From an uncultured beta proteobacterium (GTDB lineage Bacteria; Pseudomonadota; Gammaproteobacteria; Burkholderiales; Burkholderiaceae_E): 64,000 nucleotides of DNA. A model generated the notes under the pieces. The model saw nothing but the letters and a program-made list of their open reading frames with translations, ran no database searches and had not been told where the DNA came from. The position numbers and the translations under genes were made by a program. Where the stretch lies: positions 1-64,000 of the forward strand of contig CAIZNI010000040.1 of NCBI GenBank assembly GCA_903934295.1. Direction: 5' to 3'. Every line of letters begins with the position of its first letter. Position 1 is the first letter of the stretch. Of the stretch, positions 17,661 through 27,223 are shown one piece after another.

Positions 17661-18638
17661 ATGCGTTCCGCGATGCCCGCCAGCCCGCCTGTCACACCGC
17701 CCGCGCCGGCGCCGCTGGCCGCGCTCGACGGGCACCGTCCGCCCGCGCCCGACTGGTTCGAGCGGGCGATCGCCATCGAACCCGAGCGCGAGCGCATCGA
17801 GGTCGCCGGCGCCGGGATCGAGACGCTGGCCTGGGGCGAGCGCGGCCGCCCGGGGCTGCTGCTCGTCCATGGCAATGGCGCGCATGCCGACTGGTGGTCG
17901 TTCATCGCGCCACTGCTCGCCGATCACTATCGGGTCGCCGCGTTCTCGCTGTCGGGCATGGGCGGCTCGGACTGGCGCCAGCGGTACTCGATCGACCTGT
18001 ACCAGCAGGAAGCGATGGCCGTCGCGCAGCACACCGGGCTCTTCGAGGGCACGCGCGCGCCGGTCTTCGTGGGCCACTCCTTCGGATCGTTTCCGGTGGT
18101 CACCTGCGCGCACCGCGAAGGCGATCGGCTGGGCGGGGCGATCGTGCTCGACGCCCCGTTCTACACCCGCGAGCAGCGCGAGCGGCGCGATCGCGAACGC
18201 GGCGGACCGGTGAAATCATCCAGCGGCACCCGCGTCTACACGAGTCTGGAAGCGGCGATCCGGCAGTTCCGTTTCCTGCCGGCACAGCCGGTCGACAACC
18301 TGTTCATCGCCGACTTCATCGCGCGCCGCTCGCTGCGCGCGGTCGACGGCGGCTGGACCTGGCGCTTCGACCCGATGCTGTGGGCGCGCTACGAAGGCGC
18401 CCGCACCATCCAGGAACTGCAGACGCTGGGCTGCCCGATCGCCAGCCTGTTCGGCGAGCGATCTTCGCTGGTGCGCAGCGAAGTGGTCGCCACCCAGCGC
18501 GAACTGCTGCCGGCGGGCGCCCCCTTCATCGGCCTGCCCGACGCCGCGCATCACCTGATGGTCGACCAGCCGCTCGCGCTGGTCGCCGCGCTGCGCGCGC
18601 TGCTCGCGGCCTGGCCGGCGGCGCGCCCGGGCGCCTGA
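17661..18638 (+). CDS. Alpha/beta hydrolase
   Basis: A 325-residue alpha/beta-fold hydrolase. The oxyanion region LLLVHGNGAHADWW, the nucleophile elbow VGHSFGSF (Ser140) and a late histidine in DAAHHLMVD are visible. The acid residue is probably the Asp or Glu near SLFGERSS. No signal peptide is seen; the N-terminus is Pro/Ala-rich. ATG 17661 follows an AGAAAGAAG ribosome site; an earlier in-frame GTG/ATG is less likely. It precedes a peptide-type ABC importer on the same strand and might process the imported compound (inference). Confidence 0.82.
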   Translation: MRSAMPASPPVTPPAPAPLAALDGHRPPAPDWFERAIAIEPERERIEVAGAGIETLAWGERGRPGLLLVHGNGAHADWWSFIAPLLADHYRVAAFSLSGMGGSDWRQRYSIDLYQQEAMAVAQHTGLFEGTRAPVFVGHSFGSFPVVTCAHREGDRLGGAIVLDAPFYTREQRERRDRERGGPVKSSSGTRVYTSLEAAIRQFRFLPAQPVDNLFIADFIARRSLRAVDGGWTWRFDPMLWARYEGARTIQELQTLGCPIASLFGERSSLVRSEVVATQRELLPAGAPFIGLPDAAHHLMVDQPLALVAALRALLAAWPAARPGA

Positions 18639-18739
18639 ACGCCGGAGCGCTCACTCACCGCCGTTTCGAATTTCGGGTATGTCCCCGGGGGACGCGCTCA
18701 TCCGCCTGTTTTTGCTGCAACTGCACATCGAAGGACTCA

Positions 18740-18748
18740 TGCTAGAGT
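18740..18748 (+). promoter_or_regulatory. Possible extended -10 promoter element
   Basis: TGCTAGAGT fits the extended -10 pattern TGnTAnnnT. It lies about 85 bases before the leader ORF and ABC operon. No -35 hexamer is seen at the normal spacing. Confidence 0.3.
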
Positions 18749-18831
18749 CGTTCGCATTGCTGCAGTCGCCGCTTCAACGGCGACCAACCAGACCTCGACC
18801 AGAGGCGCAGCCCGACCACCGGAGGGGACAC

Positions 18832-18927
18832 ATGTCGCGCCAGAGCCGCCGTTCGAACGGTCGCCGTTGTCGAAGCACGGGTATGGATCGCCTGCCCGCG
18901 CCCACCCTCCCGACGCGGCGGCGCTGA
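18832..18927 (+). CDS. Arg-rich 31-residue leader ORF
   Basis: A short ORF with a strong ribosome site (GGAGGGG, 4 bases before ATG 18832). It ends three bases before the ATG of the first permease gene. Ten of its 31 residues are Arg, including a terminal RRR just before the stop. The ribosome site, position and immediate coupling to the ABC operon suggest a translated leader peptide that couples or attenuates downstream expression. No homologue is recognised and translation is unproven. Confidence 0.45.
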   Translation: MSRQSRRSNGRRCRSTGMDRLPAPTLPTRRR

Positions 18928-18930
18928 GCC

Positions 18931-19887
18931 ATGCAGGCCTACATTCTCAGGCGCATCCTCGCGCTGATCCCCACGCTGATCTTCGCCAGCATCATCGTCT
19001 TCACCTCGGTACGGCTGATCCCGGGCGACATCATCGACATGATGCTCAGCCAGAACGACGTCAGCGCCAATGCGATGGACCGCGAAGCGCTCATCAAGGC
19101 CCTGGGCCTGGACAAGCCGATGTGGTCCCAGTACCTGTCCTGGCTGGGCAACCTGTTCCGTGGCGACATGGGCAACTCGCTGTGGCAGTCGACCCCGGTG
19201 GTCGAGCGCCTGGCCGAGCGTCTGCCGATCACCTTCGAACTGGGCCTGTTCGCCATCCTCATCGGCCTGACGATCGCGCTGCCGGTGGGCATCTACTCGG
19301 CGATCCGCCAGGACACCGCCGGCGACTACCTCGCGCGCTCATTCTCGATCCTGCTGCTGGCCATCCCCAGCTTCTGGCTGGGCACGATGGTGGTGGTGAT
19401 CCCGTCCATCGCCTGGGGCTGGTCGCCCGAGGTCAGCTACATCGCCTTCTCGGAAGATCCCTGGGGCAATCTGAAGCAGATGCTGGTGCCGGCGGCGGTG
19501 CTGGGCGCTGCGCTCTCGGCAGTCACCATGCGGATGACCCGCACGATGATGCTCGAGGTGCTGCGCCAGGACTACATCCGCACCGCCATGGCCAAGGGCC
19601 TGCCCGAGCGGCTGGTGGTGGTGCGGCACGCGCTGCGCAACGCGATGATCCCGGTGGTCACCCTGATCGGCCTGCAGGCGCCGCTGGTGATCGGCGGCGC
19701 GGTCATCATCGAACAGATCTTCGGCATCCCCGGCATGGGCACGCTGCTGCTGGACGCGGTGAACCAGCGCGACTACCCCATCATCACCGGCGTCTTCCTC
19801 GTGGTCGGCCTGGCCGTCATGCTCATCAATCTGGTGGTCGACCTGAGCTATGGCCTGCTCGACCCCCGTGTGAGGGTTCGTTCATGA
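18931..19887 (+). CDS. Peptide-type ABC transporter permease, DppB-like
   Basis: A 318-residue inner-membrane permease of the dipeptide/oligopeptide/nickel importer family. The N-terminus MQAYILRRILALIPTL and RLIPGDIIDMML are typical of DppB. The cytoplasmic coupling loop DYIRTAMAKGLPERLVVVRH carries the EAA-type motif, followed by GGAVIIEQIFGIPGMGTLLL. It begins three bases after the leader ORF and overlaps the next permease by ATGA. Confidence 0.92.
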   Translation: MQAYILRRILALIPTLIFASIIVFTSVRLIPGDIIDMMLSQNDVSANAMDREALIKALGLDKPMWSQYLSWLGNLFRGDMGNSLWQSTPVVERLAERLPITFELGLFAILIGLTIALPVGIYSAIRQDTAGDYLARSFSILLLAIPSFWLGTMVVVIPSIAWGWSPEVSYIAFSEDPWGNLKQMLVPAAVLGAALSAVTMRMTRTMMLEVLRQDYIRTAMAKGLPERLVVVRHALRNAMIPVVTLIGLQAPLVIGGAVIIEQIFGIPGMGTLLLDAVNQRDYPIITGVFLVVGLAVMLINLVVDLSYGLLDPRVRVRS

Positions 19888-20774
19888 GCGCTGTCATCGC
19901 CAGTCCCGCCGCCCCCGCCCCGCGGCCCAAACCCGCGGGCTTCCTGCGCCGGCTGTTCCGCAGCAAGCCGCTGGGCGCCGCCGGGGGCGTCGTGTTCCTG
20001 ATCTTCCTGTTCTGCGGCCTCTTTGCCGACGTGCTGGCGCCCTTCGGCATGAACGAGATCAGCCCGATCAACCGGCTCAAGCCGCCTTCGTGGGAATTCC
20101 CCTTCGGCACCGACAACCTGGGCCGGGACATGCTCTCGCGCTGCCTCTACGGCGCACAACTGTCGGTGATCATCGGCCTGTCGGCGGCCTCGCTGGCCAC
20201 CGTGATCTCGGTGGTGGTGGGCATCCTGACCGGCTATCTCGGGGGCAAGTTCGATCTGGTCGTGCAGCGCTTCGTCGACGCCTGGATGAGCTTCCCGGAA
20301 CTCATCATCCTGATCGTGGTGGTCTCGGTGCTGGGACCCGGCATGCCGCAGATCATCGGCACACTCGGCCTGCTGCTGGGCATCGCCGGCTCGCGCATCA
20401 TCCGCAGCGCGGTGGTGTCGGTGCGCGAGAACATGTACGTGCATGCGGCGCAGTCGATCGGCTCGAGCACCTGGCGGATCCTCTTCCGGCACATCCTGCC
20501 CAACATCCTGCCGCCGATCATCGTGCTGTTCACCACCCGGGTGGGCGCGGTCATCCTGGCCGAATCGGGCCTGTCCTTCCTGGGTCTGGGCGTGCCGCCG
20601 CCGGCGCCCACCTGGGGCGGCCTGCTGTCGGGCGGCGGGCGCACCTACATGTTCCAGGGCCCATGGCTGGCGCTGGCGCCGGGCCTTTGCCTGACGGTGG
20701 TGGTCTATGCCACCAACGTGTTTGGTGATGCCCTGCGCGACCTGCTCGACCCGCGCCTGCGCGGCTCGCGCTGA
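19884..20774 (+). CDS. Peptide-type ABC transporter permease, DppC-like
   Basis: A 296-residue second permease. It shows the family landmarks FPFGTDNLGRDMLSRCLYGA, MYVHAAQSIGSSTWRILFRH (EAA-type loop), GAVILAESGLSFLGLGVPPP and the C-terminal GDALRDLLDPRLRGSR. Its start at 19884 overlaps the stop of the DppB-like gene by four bases, implying coupled translation and a heterodimeric channel. Confidence 0.92.
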   Translation: MSAVIASPAAPAPRPKPAGFLRRLFRSKPLGAAGGVVFLIFLFCGLFADVLAPFGMNEISPINRLKPPSWEFPFGTDNLGRDMLSRCLYGAQLSVIIGLSAASLATVISVVVGILTGYLGGKFDLVVQRFVDAWMSFPELIILIVVVSVLGPGMPQIIGTLGLLLGIAGSRIIRSAVVSVRENMYVHAAQSIGSSTWRILFRHILPNILPPIIVLFTTRVGAVILAESGLSFLGLGVPPPAPTWGGLLSGGGRTYMFQGPWLALAPGLCLTVVVYATNVFGDALRDLLDPRLRGSR

Positions 20775-20849
20775 CCGGTCGACGGCTGGTCGGCAGATCC
20801 CTCGCCCGCCCGCTGAGCGCCGACACCGGTTGATCGACTCCGTACCCCC

Positions 20850-20871
20850 CGGCCTGACTGCATCCAGGCCG
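20850..20871 (+). promoter_or_regulatory. Hairpin before the binding-protein gene
   Basis: A perfect 7-bp inverted repeat (CGGCCTG/CAGGCCG, 8-base loop) lies 31 bases before the binding-protein start in the 128-bp gap after the permeases. It may serve as an mRNA-stabilising or processing structure that raises binding-protein output. No T-run follows, so it is not a clear terminator. Confidence 0.4.
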
Positions 20872-20902
20872 TCCGCCCTGTCCCTGCAAGGATGATTCGC
20901 GC

Positions 20903-22612
20903 ATGAACCGAAGAACACTCAAGACGCTGATGGCCCCGGCCCTGATCGCCGCGACGATGACGTTGAGCGCGGGGCAGGCCCTGGCTCAGGCCGACAAGCC
21001 GGCCTACGGCGGCACCCTGAGCGTGGGCACCGTCTACTCCACCATCTCGGCCCTCACCTGGGACATGGCGGACTGGAACTGGAAGCAGAGCCACGACAGC
21101 GGGCAATACTACGAGCAGCTCTTCGCCGCCGACCTGAGCAAGTCCAAGCGCAACGGCGGCCCGCATTCGTTCTATGCGGATGCCTACCTGCCGCTGGACG
21201 CGATCCGCGGCGAACTGGCCGAGACCTGGCGCTGGATGGAAAATCCGCTGCGCCTGGAAGTCAAGCTGCGCAAGGGCGTGATGTTCCCCGAGAAAAAAGG
21301 CGTGATGGCCGCCCGGGAACTGGTCGCCGATGATGTGGTGTTCAGTTTCAACCACCTGGCCAACAGCCCCAAGAAGATCCCGAACTACTTCGACCATGTG
21401 AACAAGGTCGAGGCGACCGACCGCCACACGGTGCTCTTCAGCTTCAAGGACTACTTTGCCGAGTGGGACTACCGCTTCGGCTGGGGCTACTACTCCAGCA
21501 TCCTGCCCAAGGAAGTGGTGGCGGCCGGCGCGACGAACTGGAAGAACCACAACGGCAGCGGTCCGTTCATGCTGACCGACTTTGTCAGCGGCAACTCCAA
21601 CACCTACACCAAGAACCCCATCTACTGGGACAAGGAAACCATCGGCGGCCAGGCCTACAAGCTGCCCTTCGTCGACAAGCTCGTCTATCGCATCATCAAG
21701 GACGAGGCGGCGCAGCACGCGGCCCTGCGCACCGGCAAGCTCGACATTCTCGAGTCGATCCGCTGGAGCGCGGTCGAGGAGCTGAAAAAGAGCGCGCCCC
21801 AGCTGAAATGGTCGCGCTGGACCAACATGAGCGGGACCTTCCTGTCGATGCGGGTCGACACCAAGCCGTTCACCGATGTGCGGGTGCGTCGGGCGCTGAA
21901 CATGGCGGTCAACAAGCAGGAGATCGTCAAGAGCTATTACGGCGGCAATGCCGAACTCTTCGGCTACCCCCAGCACCCCGACTACATCGGCTACTACGAG
22001 CCGCTGTCGGCGATGCCCGAGTCGATCAAGGAGCTCTTCGCCTACAACCCCGACAAGGCGAAGAAGTTGCTGGCCGAAGCCGGCTACCCGAATGGCTTCA
22101 GCTTCAAGGTCCAGGTGTGCTCCTGCAACCCCGATCACATGGACCTGCTGCCGCTGGTGGCCGCGTACCTCGAAAAAGTCGGCGTGAAGGTGCAACTGCA
22201 GCCGATGGAGTACGGCGCCTTCCTGTCGGCGATGACCAGCAAGAAGCTGGAAGCCGGCTACTTCATGAACAACGGCCACAGCAACCCGACCACCACCATC
22301 CGCAAGAGCTTCGTCACCGGTCAGACCTGGAACCCCTCGCAATGGGCCGACCCCGCCTTCGATCGCAAGATGAACGTGGTCTATGGCGAACGCGATGAGG
22401 GCAAGCGCCAGGCGCTGCTGAAGGAGATGACCCGCGAGATCGTCGACAAGGCGCCCTACATCTGGCTGCCCACGCCCTATGTCTACACCGCGTGGTGGCC
22501 CTGGGTGAAGAACTACAACGGCGAACTGCGCGCCGGTGCGGTCCGTCCGGGCCCGATCTACGCGCGCCTGTGGCTCGACCAGGAAATGAAGCAGAAGATG
22601 GGCTTCAAGTGA
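20903..22612 (+). CDS. ABC transporter substrate-binding protein, family 5
   Basis: A 569-residue periplasmic receptor of the peptide/nickel family. The signal peptide (MNRRTLKTLMAPALIAATM through ALAQ) precedes the mature protein. Typical blocks are LAETWRWMENPLRLEVKLRK, DDVVFSFNHLA, NKVEATDRHTVLFSFKDYF, DVRVRRALNMAVNKQEIV and EMTREIVDKAPYIWLPTPY. The ligand need not be a peptide. Ribosome site AAGGA precedes ATG 20903. Its last 14 codons are echoed in degenerate form shortly downstream (22640-22738). Confidence 0.92.
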   Translation: MNRRTLKTLMAPALIAATMTLSAGQALAQADKPAYGGTLSVGTVYSTISALTWDMADWNWKQSHDSGQYYEQLFAADLSKSKRNGGPHSFYADAYLPLDAIRGELAETWRWMENPLRLEVKLRKGVMFPEKKGVMAARELVADDVVFSFNHLANSPKKIPNYFDHVNKVEATDRHTVLFSFKDYFAEWDYRFGWGYYSSILPKEVVAAGATNWKNHNGSGPFMLTDFVSGNSNTYTKNPIYWDKETIGGQAYKLPFVDKLVYRIIKDEAAQHAALRTGKLDILESIRWSAVEELKKSAPQLKWSRWTNMSGTFLSMRVDTKPFTDVRVRRALNMAVNKQEIVKSYYGGNAELFGYPQHPDYIGYYEPLSAMPESIKELFAYNPDKAKKLLAEAGYPNGFSFKVQVCSCNPDHMDLLPLVAAYLEKVGVKVQLQPMEYGAFLSAMTSKKLEAGYFMNNGHSNPTTTIRKSFVTGQTWNPSQWADPAFDRKMNVVYGERDEGKRQALLKEMTREIVDKAPYIWLPTPYVYTAWWPWVKNYNGELRAGAVRPGPIYARLWLDQEMKQKMGFK

Positions 22613-22639
22613 GCCCGGGCCGGCGACAGGAGTCCCGGC

Positions 22640-22738
22640 AACCGTGAACTGCCCGCGCGCCCGGCCCACTGCGGCCGGCAGCGCGCGCGAACCTGGGTGG
22701 ATCAGGAAATGACGAAAAGAATGGGCTTCAACCAATGA
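22640..22738 (+). pseudogene. Degenerate 3' remnant of a duplicated binding-protein gene
   Basis: This stretch, read in one frame, ends in WVDQEMTKRMGF plus two residues and a stop. The intact upstream gene ends in WLDQEMKQKMGF plus Lys and a stop. Counting back, both have Glu-Leu exactly 20 residues before the Met of DQEM and an Ala-Arg just before the Trp block, so the register holds over about 30 codons. It reads as the tail of a second binding-protein gene whose body has been lost. The stop TGA at 22736-22738 overlaps the ATG of the next gene. Confidence 0.7.
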
Positions 22739-23706
22739 CCGAAGCACTGCTCAGCGTACGCGGGCTCACCACCCGGTTCCGCACCGAACGCGGCACCGTC
22801 ACCGCGGTCGACGATGTCTCCTTCGACGTCCATTCGGGCGAGACGGTCGCCATCGTGGGCGAGTCGGGATCGGGCAAGAGCGTCACCGCCCTGTCGATCC
22901 TGCGGTTGATTCCCGACCCGCCCGGCAAGATCATCGGCGGCGAGATCCTGTTCCAGGGCACCGACCTGGTGAAGCTCGACGATCGCAGCATCCGGGCGAT
23001 CCGCGGCAACCGGATCGCCATGATCTTCCAGGAACCGATGTCGTCGCTGAACCCGTCGATCACCGTCGGACGCCAGATCGCCGAGCCGGTGAACCTGCAC
23101 CGTGGCACGCCCTGGAGCAAGGCGCTGGAGCGGGCCCGCGAACTGCTGGGTCTGGTGCGCATTCCCGATGCGGCGGCGCGGGTCAATGCCTATCCGCATC
23201 AGTTCTCCGGCGGCATGCGTCAGCGCGCGATGATCGCGATGGCCCTGGCCTGCGAACCGCAGCTGATCATCGCCGACGAGCCCACCACCGCGCTGGACGT
23301 CACCGTGCAAGCCCAGATCCTGGACCTGCTGCAGGACCTCGCGCGCAAGGCCAACTCGGCGCTCATCCTGATCACCCACGACCTGGGGGTGGTGGCCCGC
23401 TACGCCGACCGGGTGATCGTGATGTACGGCGGCCGCGTCGTCGAGACGGCGCGCGCGGCCGACCTCTATGCCCGACCCTCGCACCCCTACACCCGCGGCC
23501 TCATGGCATCGATTCCGCGGCTCGACGGCGACACCCGCCACCGGCTGGTGCCGATCGAGGGCCAACCCCCCGATCTGTCGATGCTGCCGCCCGGCTGCGC
23601 CTTCGCACCGCGCTGCCGCCAGGTCCAGGACCGCTGCCGCACCGAACGTCCGATGCTGCGCGACATCGCGATCAACCATCAGAAAGCGTGCTTCGTCGAT
23701 GACTGA
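22735..23706 (+). CDS. Peptide-type ABC transporter ATPase, DppD-like
   Basis: A 323-residue ATP-binding subunit. Walker A is [10 protein letters not shown], the signature is FSGGMRQR, Walker B is [12 protein letters not shown], and the switch histidine is in [11 protein letters not shown]. The C-terminal oligopeptide-transporter extension has four cysteines ([15 protein letters not shown] and a late KACF), a pattern that in DppD-type subunits can bind an iron-sulfur cluster. The start lies inside the remnant described at 22640-22738. It overlaps the following ATPase gene by 8 bases. Confidence 0.92.
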   Translation: MTEALLSVRGLTTRFRTERGTVTAVDDVSFDVHSGETVAIVGESGSGKSVTALSILRLIPDPPGKIIGGEILFQGTDLVKLDDRSIRAIRGNRIAMIFQEPMSSLNPSITVGRQIAEPVNLHRGTPWSKALERARELLGLVRIPDAAARVNAYPHQFSGGMRQRAMIAMALACEPQLIIADEPTTALDVTVQAQILDLLQDLARKANSALILITHDLGVVARYADRVIVMYGGRVVETARAADLYARPSHPYTRGLMASIPRLDGDTRHRLVPIEGQPPDLSMLPPGCAFAPRCRQVQDRCRTERPMLRDIAINHQKACFVDD

Positions 23707-24739
23707 AACCGCCAGCCCCGCGCAAGCCGCACCCTCCGCCCCGGGCGCCGCAACGCCCTCCGACACCATCCTGAGCGTGCGGGACCTGAAGGTCCACTTC
23801 CCCGTCTACAAGGGCGTGCTGATCCAGAAGCAGGTCGCCAAGGTCCACGCAGTCGACGGCGTGTCCTTCGAACTGAAACGCGGCGAGACGCTGGGCCTGG
23901 TCGGCGAAAGCGGCTGCGGCAAGTCGACCACCGGGCTGGCGGTGATCCGCATGCTCGAACCGACCGCCGGCAGCATCGTCTTCGAGGGCGAGGACATCGC
24001 GCGCTTCGACCGCGACCAGATGCGCAAGATGCGCCGGCGCATGCAGATGGTCTACCAGGACCCCTACGGCTCACTCAATCCGCGGATGCGGGTTCGCGAC
24101 ATCGTCGGCGAGCCGCTGCAGGTCCACGGGCTGGACACCGACCCGGCGCAATACCGTGACCGGATCGCCTCGCTGCTGGCCATGGTCGGACTGCTGCCCG
24201 ACATGGCCGATCGCTACCCGCACGAGTTCTCCGGCGGACAGCGTCAGCGCATCGGCATCGCCCGCGCACTGGCGCTCGAGCCGGGGCTGATCGTCTGCGA
24301 CGAGCCGGTGTCGGCGCTGGACGTCTCGATCCAGGCGCAGGTGGTCAATGTGTTCATGGACCTGCAGGAGCGCATGGGGCTGTCGTACATCTTCGTGGCG
24401 CACGATCTGGCGGTGGTGCGCCACATCAGCGACCGGATCGCGGTGATGTACCTGGGCAAGATCGTCGAGATCGCCTCGCGCGACGACCTTTACCGGGAAC
24501 CGCTTCACCCCTACACCCAGGCCCTGCTGGCCGCCATCCCGGTGGCCGACGCGGCGGTCGAGGCCAAGCGCCAGCGGCTGGTGGTGACGGGCGAAGTGCC
24601 CAGCGCCCTGTCGCCGCCCAGCGGCTGCCGGTTCCACACCCGCTGCCCGCACGCAACCGAGCGCTGCCGCACCGAGATTCCCGAACTGATCGGCAGCGGC
24701 GACGGCAGGGCGGTCGCATGCCACCTGCACCCGGCCTGA
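23699..24739 (+). CDS. Peptide-type ABC transporter ATPase, DppF-like
   Basis: A 346-residue second ATPase. An Ala/Pro-rich N-terminus precedes the nucleotide-binding domain, with Walker [23 protein letters not shown], signature FSGGQRQR, Walker [14 protein letters not shown] and [11 protein letters not shown]. The C-terminal extension has [17 protein letters not shown]. It pairs with the DppD-like subunit to power the importer. ATG 23699 lies inside the end of that gene, and its own 3' end overlaps the double-TetR gene by 22 bases. Confidence 0.92.
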   Translation: MTETASPAQAAPSAPGAATPSDTILSVRDLKVHFPVYKGVLIQKQVAKVHAVDGVSFELKRGETLGLVGESGCGKSTTGLAVIRMLEPTAGSIVFEGEDIARFDRDQMRKMRRRMQMVYQDPYGSLNPRMRVRDIVGEPLQVHGLDTDPAQYRDRIASLLAMVGLLPDMADRYPHEFSGGQRQRIGIARALALEPGLIVCDEPVSALDVSIQAQVVNVFMDLQERMGLSYIFVAHDLAVVRHISDRIAVMYLGKIVEIASRDDLYREPLHPYTQALLAAIPVADAAVEAKRQRLVVTGEVPSALSPPSGCRFHTRCPHATERCRTEIPELIGSGDGRAVACHLHPA

Positions 24740-26103
24740 AGGGCATTGCCCGGGCAACGGTCGCAGCGGCCAGCGGACCGACCAACGGGCAAGCGGTCGG
24801 GCGGCGGCATCGGGCCGCCTCCGCTGCGCCGCAGCGCACGGCGACGCTGAACCCGCCCCCTGGCGAGCCGGGCCCACAGACGCCGCGATTCCTGGAAAAG
24901 CGCGAAGCGATCCTCGACGCCGCCGCGCGGCAGTTCAATCGCGAAGGGGTCAAGGGGGCGACCCTGGCCGGCGTGGCCCGCTCGGTCGGCCTGATCGCCA
25001 ACAGCCTCACCTACTACTACCGGCGCAAGGAAGACCTCGCCAGCGCGTGCTTTCTGCGGGCAATCGAGGTGGTCACCCGGCTCGCGACGGCGGCCGGCCA
25101 GTGGCCCACCCTGGATCAGCGGATCCGCCATTTCATCGGGGGCTGGTACGGGATCCAGCGCGAGATCGCCCTGCTGCAGCGACCCGAGCTGATCGTCTTC
25201 AATGAGATCAAGGCACTGCCCGAGACCCACACCGCTGAGGTGTTCAGCGCCTACACCCAGCTGTTTCGCGCGGTCCGGCGGCTGATCGGCCCGCCGCAGG
25301 GTGGCAGCCTCGAACGCGACAGCCTGAACGCGCGCGCCCACCTGCTGCTGTCGACGACCATGTGGATGCGCGTCCTGGTGCGCCGCCTCGACCCCGACGA
25401 CTACGGGCTGCTGGCCGATCGGGTCTGCGACATCCTGCTCGATGGTCTGGTGGCCCAGGAGCCGGTCGGGCCATCGATGGCCGTGGCGCCGGCGGCGCCG
25501 GACGAATCCGCGACCCACCCCACCGCGCCCGAGCCCACCGAGGCGATCGGGCATGACTTCCTGCGCGCGGCCACCGCGCTCATCAATGAACAGGGTTATC
25601 GGGGTGCATCGATCGAGCGGATCACCGCACGGCTGAACCTGACCAAGGGCTCGTTCTATCACCACCACAGCCACAAGGACGACCTGGTGGGCGCCTGCTT
25701 TGAGCAGACCTTCGCCACGATCCGCTTCGTGCAGGCCCAGGCCCGCTCACAGCCCGGCAGCGGCCTGCAACGACTCGAGTGGGCGGCCAACCGGCTGGTG
25801 CGCCATCAGCTGTCGGCACAGGGGCCGCTGCTGTCGGTGGCCGCCTGGAGCGCCCTGCCCGCGGAGTCGCGGGGCGACCAGCTGCACACCCTGGAATCAC
25901 TGACCGAGAAATTCCGGGCATTCATCGTCGACGGACTGATCGACCGGTCGGTGAGGCCGCTGGATCCGAGCGTCGCCGCGCAACTGGTCAGTGCCCTGGT
26001 CAATGCGGCCGCCGAACTGCCGATGTGGGTGCGCGGCGCCACCGAGGACAATGCGGCGCTGCTGTTCGCCCGGCCGCTGCTGGCGGGCCTGCGCAGCGCT
26101 TGA
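24718..26103 (+). CDS. Tandem two-domain TetR-type regulator
   Basis: A 461-residue protein with two TetR-like units in one chain. The first helix-turn-helix is at about 60-107 ([19 protein letters not shown], then [11 protein letters not shown]). The second is at about 278-325 ([19 protein letters not shown], then [13 protein letters not shown]). Each is followed by a helical ligand/dimer-type region, joined by an acidic Pro/Ala linker near 245-277. Residues 1-55 are disordered. It begins inside the DppF-like gene and so is probably part of that operon, perhaps regulating it. Two fused DNA-binding units in one chain are uncommon for this family. Confidence 0.85.
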   Translation: MPPAPGLKGIARATVAAASGPTNGQAVGRRHRAASAAPQRTATLNPPPGEPGPQTPRFLEKREAILDAAARQFNREGVKGATLAGVARSVGLIANSLTYYYRRKEDLASACFLRAIEVVTRLATAAGQWPTLDQRIRHFIGGWYGIQREIALLQRPELIVFNEIKALPETHTAEVFSAYTQLFRAVRRLIGPPQGGSLERDSLNARAHLLLSTTMWMRVLVRRLDPDDYGLLADRVCDILLDGLVAQEPVGPSMAVAPAAPDESATHPTAPEPTEAIGHDFLRAATALINEQGYRGASIERITARLNLTKGSFYHHHSHKDDLVGACFEQTFATIRFVQAQARSQPGSGLQRLEWAANRLVRHQLSAQGPLLSVAAWSALPAESRGDQLHTLESLTEKFRAFIVDGLIDRSVRPLDPSVAAQLVSALVNAAAELPMWVRGATEDNAALLFARPLLAGLRSA

Positions 26104-26137
26104 CCGGCACAGGCCACCCCCGGCGGTGGCACCCGGA

Positions 26138-27109
26138 TCAGTCGAGCTTCGCCCCGGAATCCTTGACCACCTTGGCCCATTTGCGGATCTCGGTGTCGAC
26201 GAAGCGCGCCATCTCGTCGGACGGCTGACCGCCGGGCTCGGCGCCCAGGCTCTGCCAGATCGCCTTGAGTTCACCACCCGCCAGCGCCCGGGCAGTTTCC
26301 TGCTGCATCCGCAGCACGATGTCGCGCGGCGTGCCCGCCGGCGCCCACAGCGCATACCAGGTGCGGGCCTCGTAGCCGGCCACACCCGCTTCGGCCAGCG
26401 TGGGTACATCGGGCAGGGCGAACGAGCGCTGGCTGGAGGAAACCGCCAGCGGCACCAGCTTGCCCGCCCGGATGTGGGCGATCGAACTGCCCAGGCCATC
26501 GAACATGAAATCAACCTGCCCGGCCAGCAGGTCCTGCAGGGCAGGACCGGCGCCCCGATAGGGAATGTGCGTGGCGAAACTGCGGGTGAGGGTCTTCCAG
26601 AGTTCGACCGTCAGGTGGTGCGTGGTGCCATTGCCAGCAGAGGCGTAGTTGAGCCGGCCGGGATTGGCGCGGACATAGGCCTGGAAGTCGGCGAAATTGC
26701 GGGCGGGAACCTGCTGCGGATTGACGACCACCACGTTGGGCACATAGGACACCAGGGTGACCGGCGTCAGGTCCTTCACCAGGTCGTAACCCAGCTTCGG
26801 ATACAGGCTGACCGCGATGGTGTGATGCACCGCCCCCACCAGGAAGGTGTAGCCGTCGGCGGGCGACTTCGCGGCGAGCTCGGCCCCCAGGGTGCCGCCG
26901 GCACCGCCCCGGTTGTCGATGACCACCTGCTGGCCGAGGTTCTGGGAGAGCACCTTGGACAGCGGCCGGGCGAAGGCATCGGTGCCGCCGCCGGGCGGAA
27001 AGGGCACGATCAGCCGGATCGGGCGATTGGGCCAGTTCTGGGCTTGCGCCACCGGCGCGAGGGTGGTGATCAGGCCGAGCGCGATGACCAGGCTGCGAAT
27101 CAGGTTCAT
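26138..27109 (-). CDS. Bug family TTT substrate-binding protein
   Basis: A 323-residue periplasmic binding protein of the Bug/TctC family. The signal peptide MNLIRSLVIALGLITTLAP ends near VAQAQ. The mature part begins NWPNRPIRLIVPFPPGGGTD, the standard Bug start, followed by VIDNRGGAGGTLGAELAAKS, NYASAGNGTTHHL and IPYRGAGPALQDLLAGQVDFMFDGL. Strong ribosome site GGAGGAG precedes ATG 27109. It is on the same strand as the tctA/tctB pair at 28062-30043 but separated from it by lgt. Confidence 0.92.
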   Translation of the reverse strand: MNLIRSLVIALGLITTLAPVAQAQNWPNRPIRLIVPFPPGGGTDAFARPLSKVLSQNLGQQVVIDNRGGAGGTLGAELAAKSPADGYTFLVGAVHHTIAVSLYPKLGYDLVKDLTPVTLVSYVPNVVVVNPQQVPARNFADFQAYVRANPGRLNYASAGNGTTHHLTVELWKTLTRSFATHIPYRGAGPALQDLLAGQVDFMFDGLGSSIAHIRAGKLVPLAVSSSQRSFALPDVPTLAEAGVAGYEARTWYALWAPAGTPRDIVLRMQQETARALAGGELKAIWQSLGAEPGGQPSDEMARFVDTEIRKWAKVVKDSGAKLD

Positions 27110-27223
27110 GGGTGTCTCCTCCAGGATCTTTGTCCTGCCGGCATGATAATGAAGAGCGCGCGCGATCCCAAGCACTGAGCCCCGAGCGGACTTCGCCGGC
27201 GCCTTTCGGATCGGCCGTCGGGC

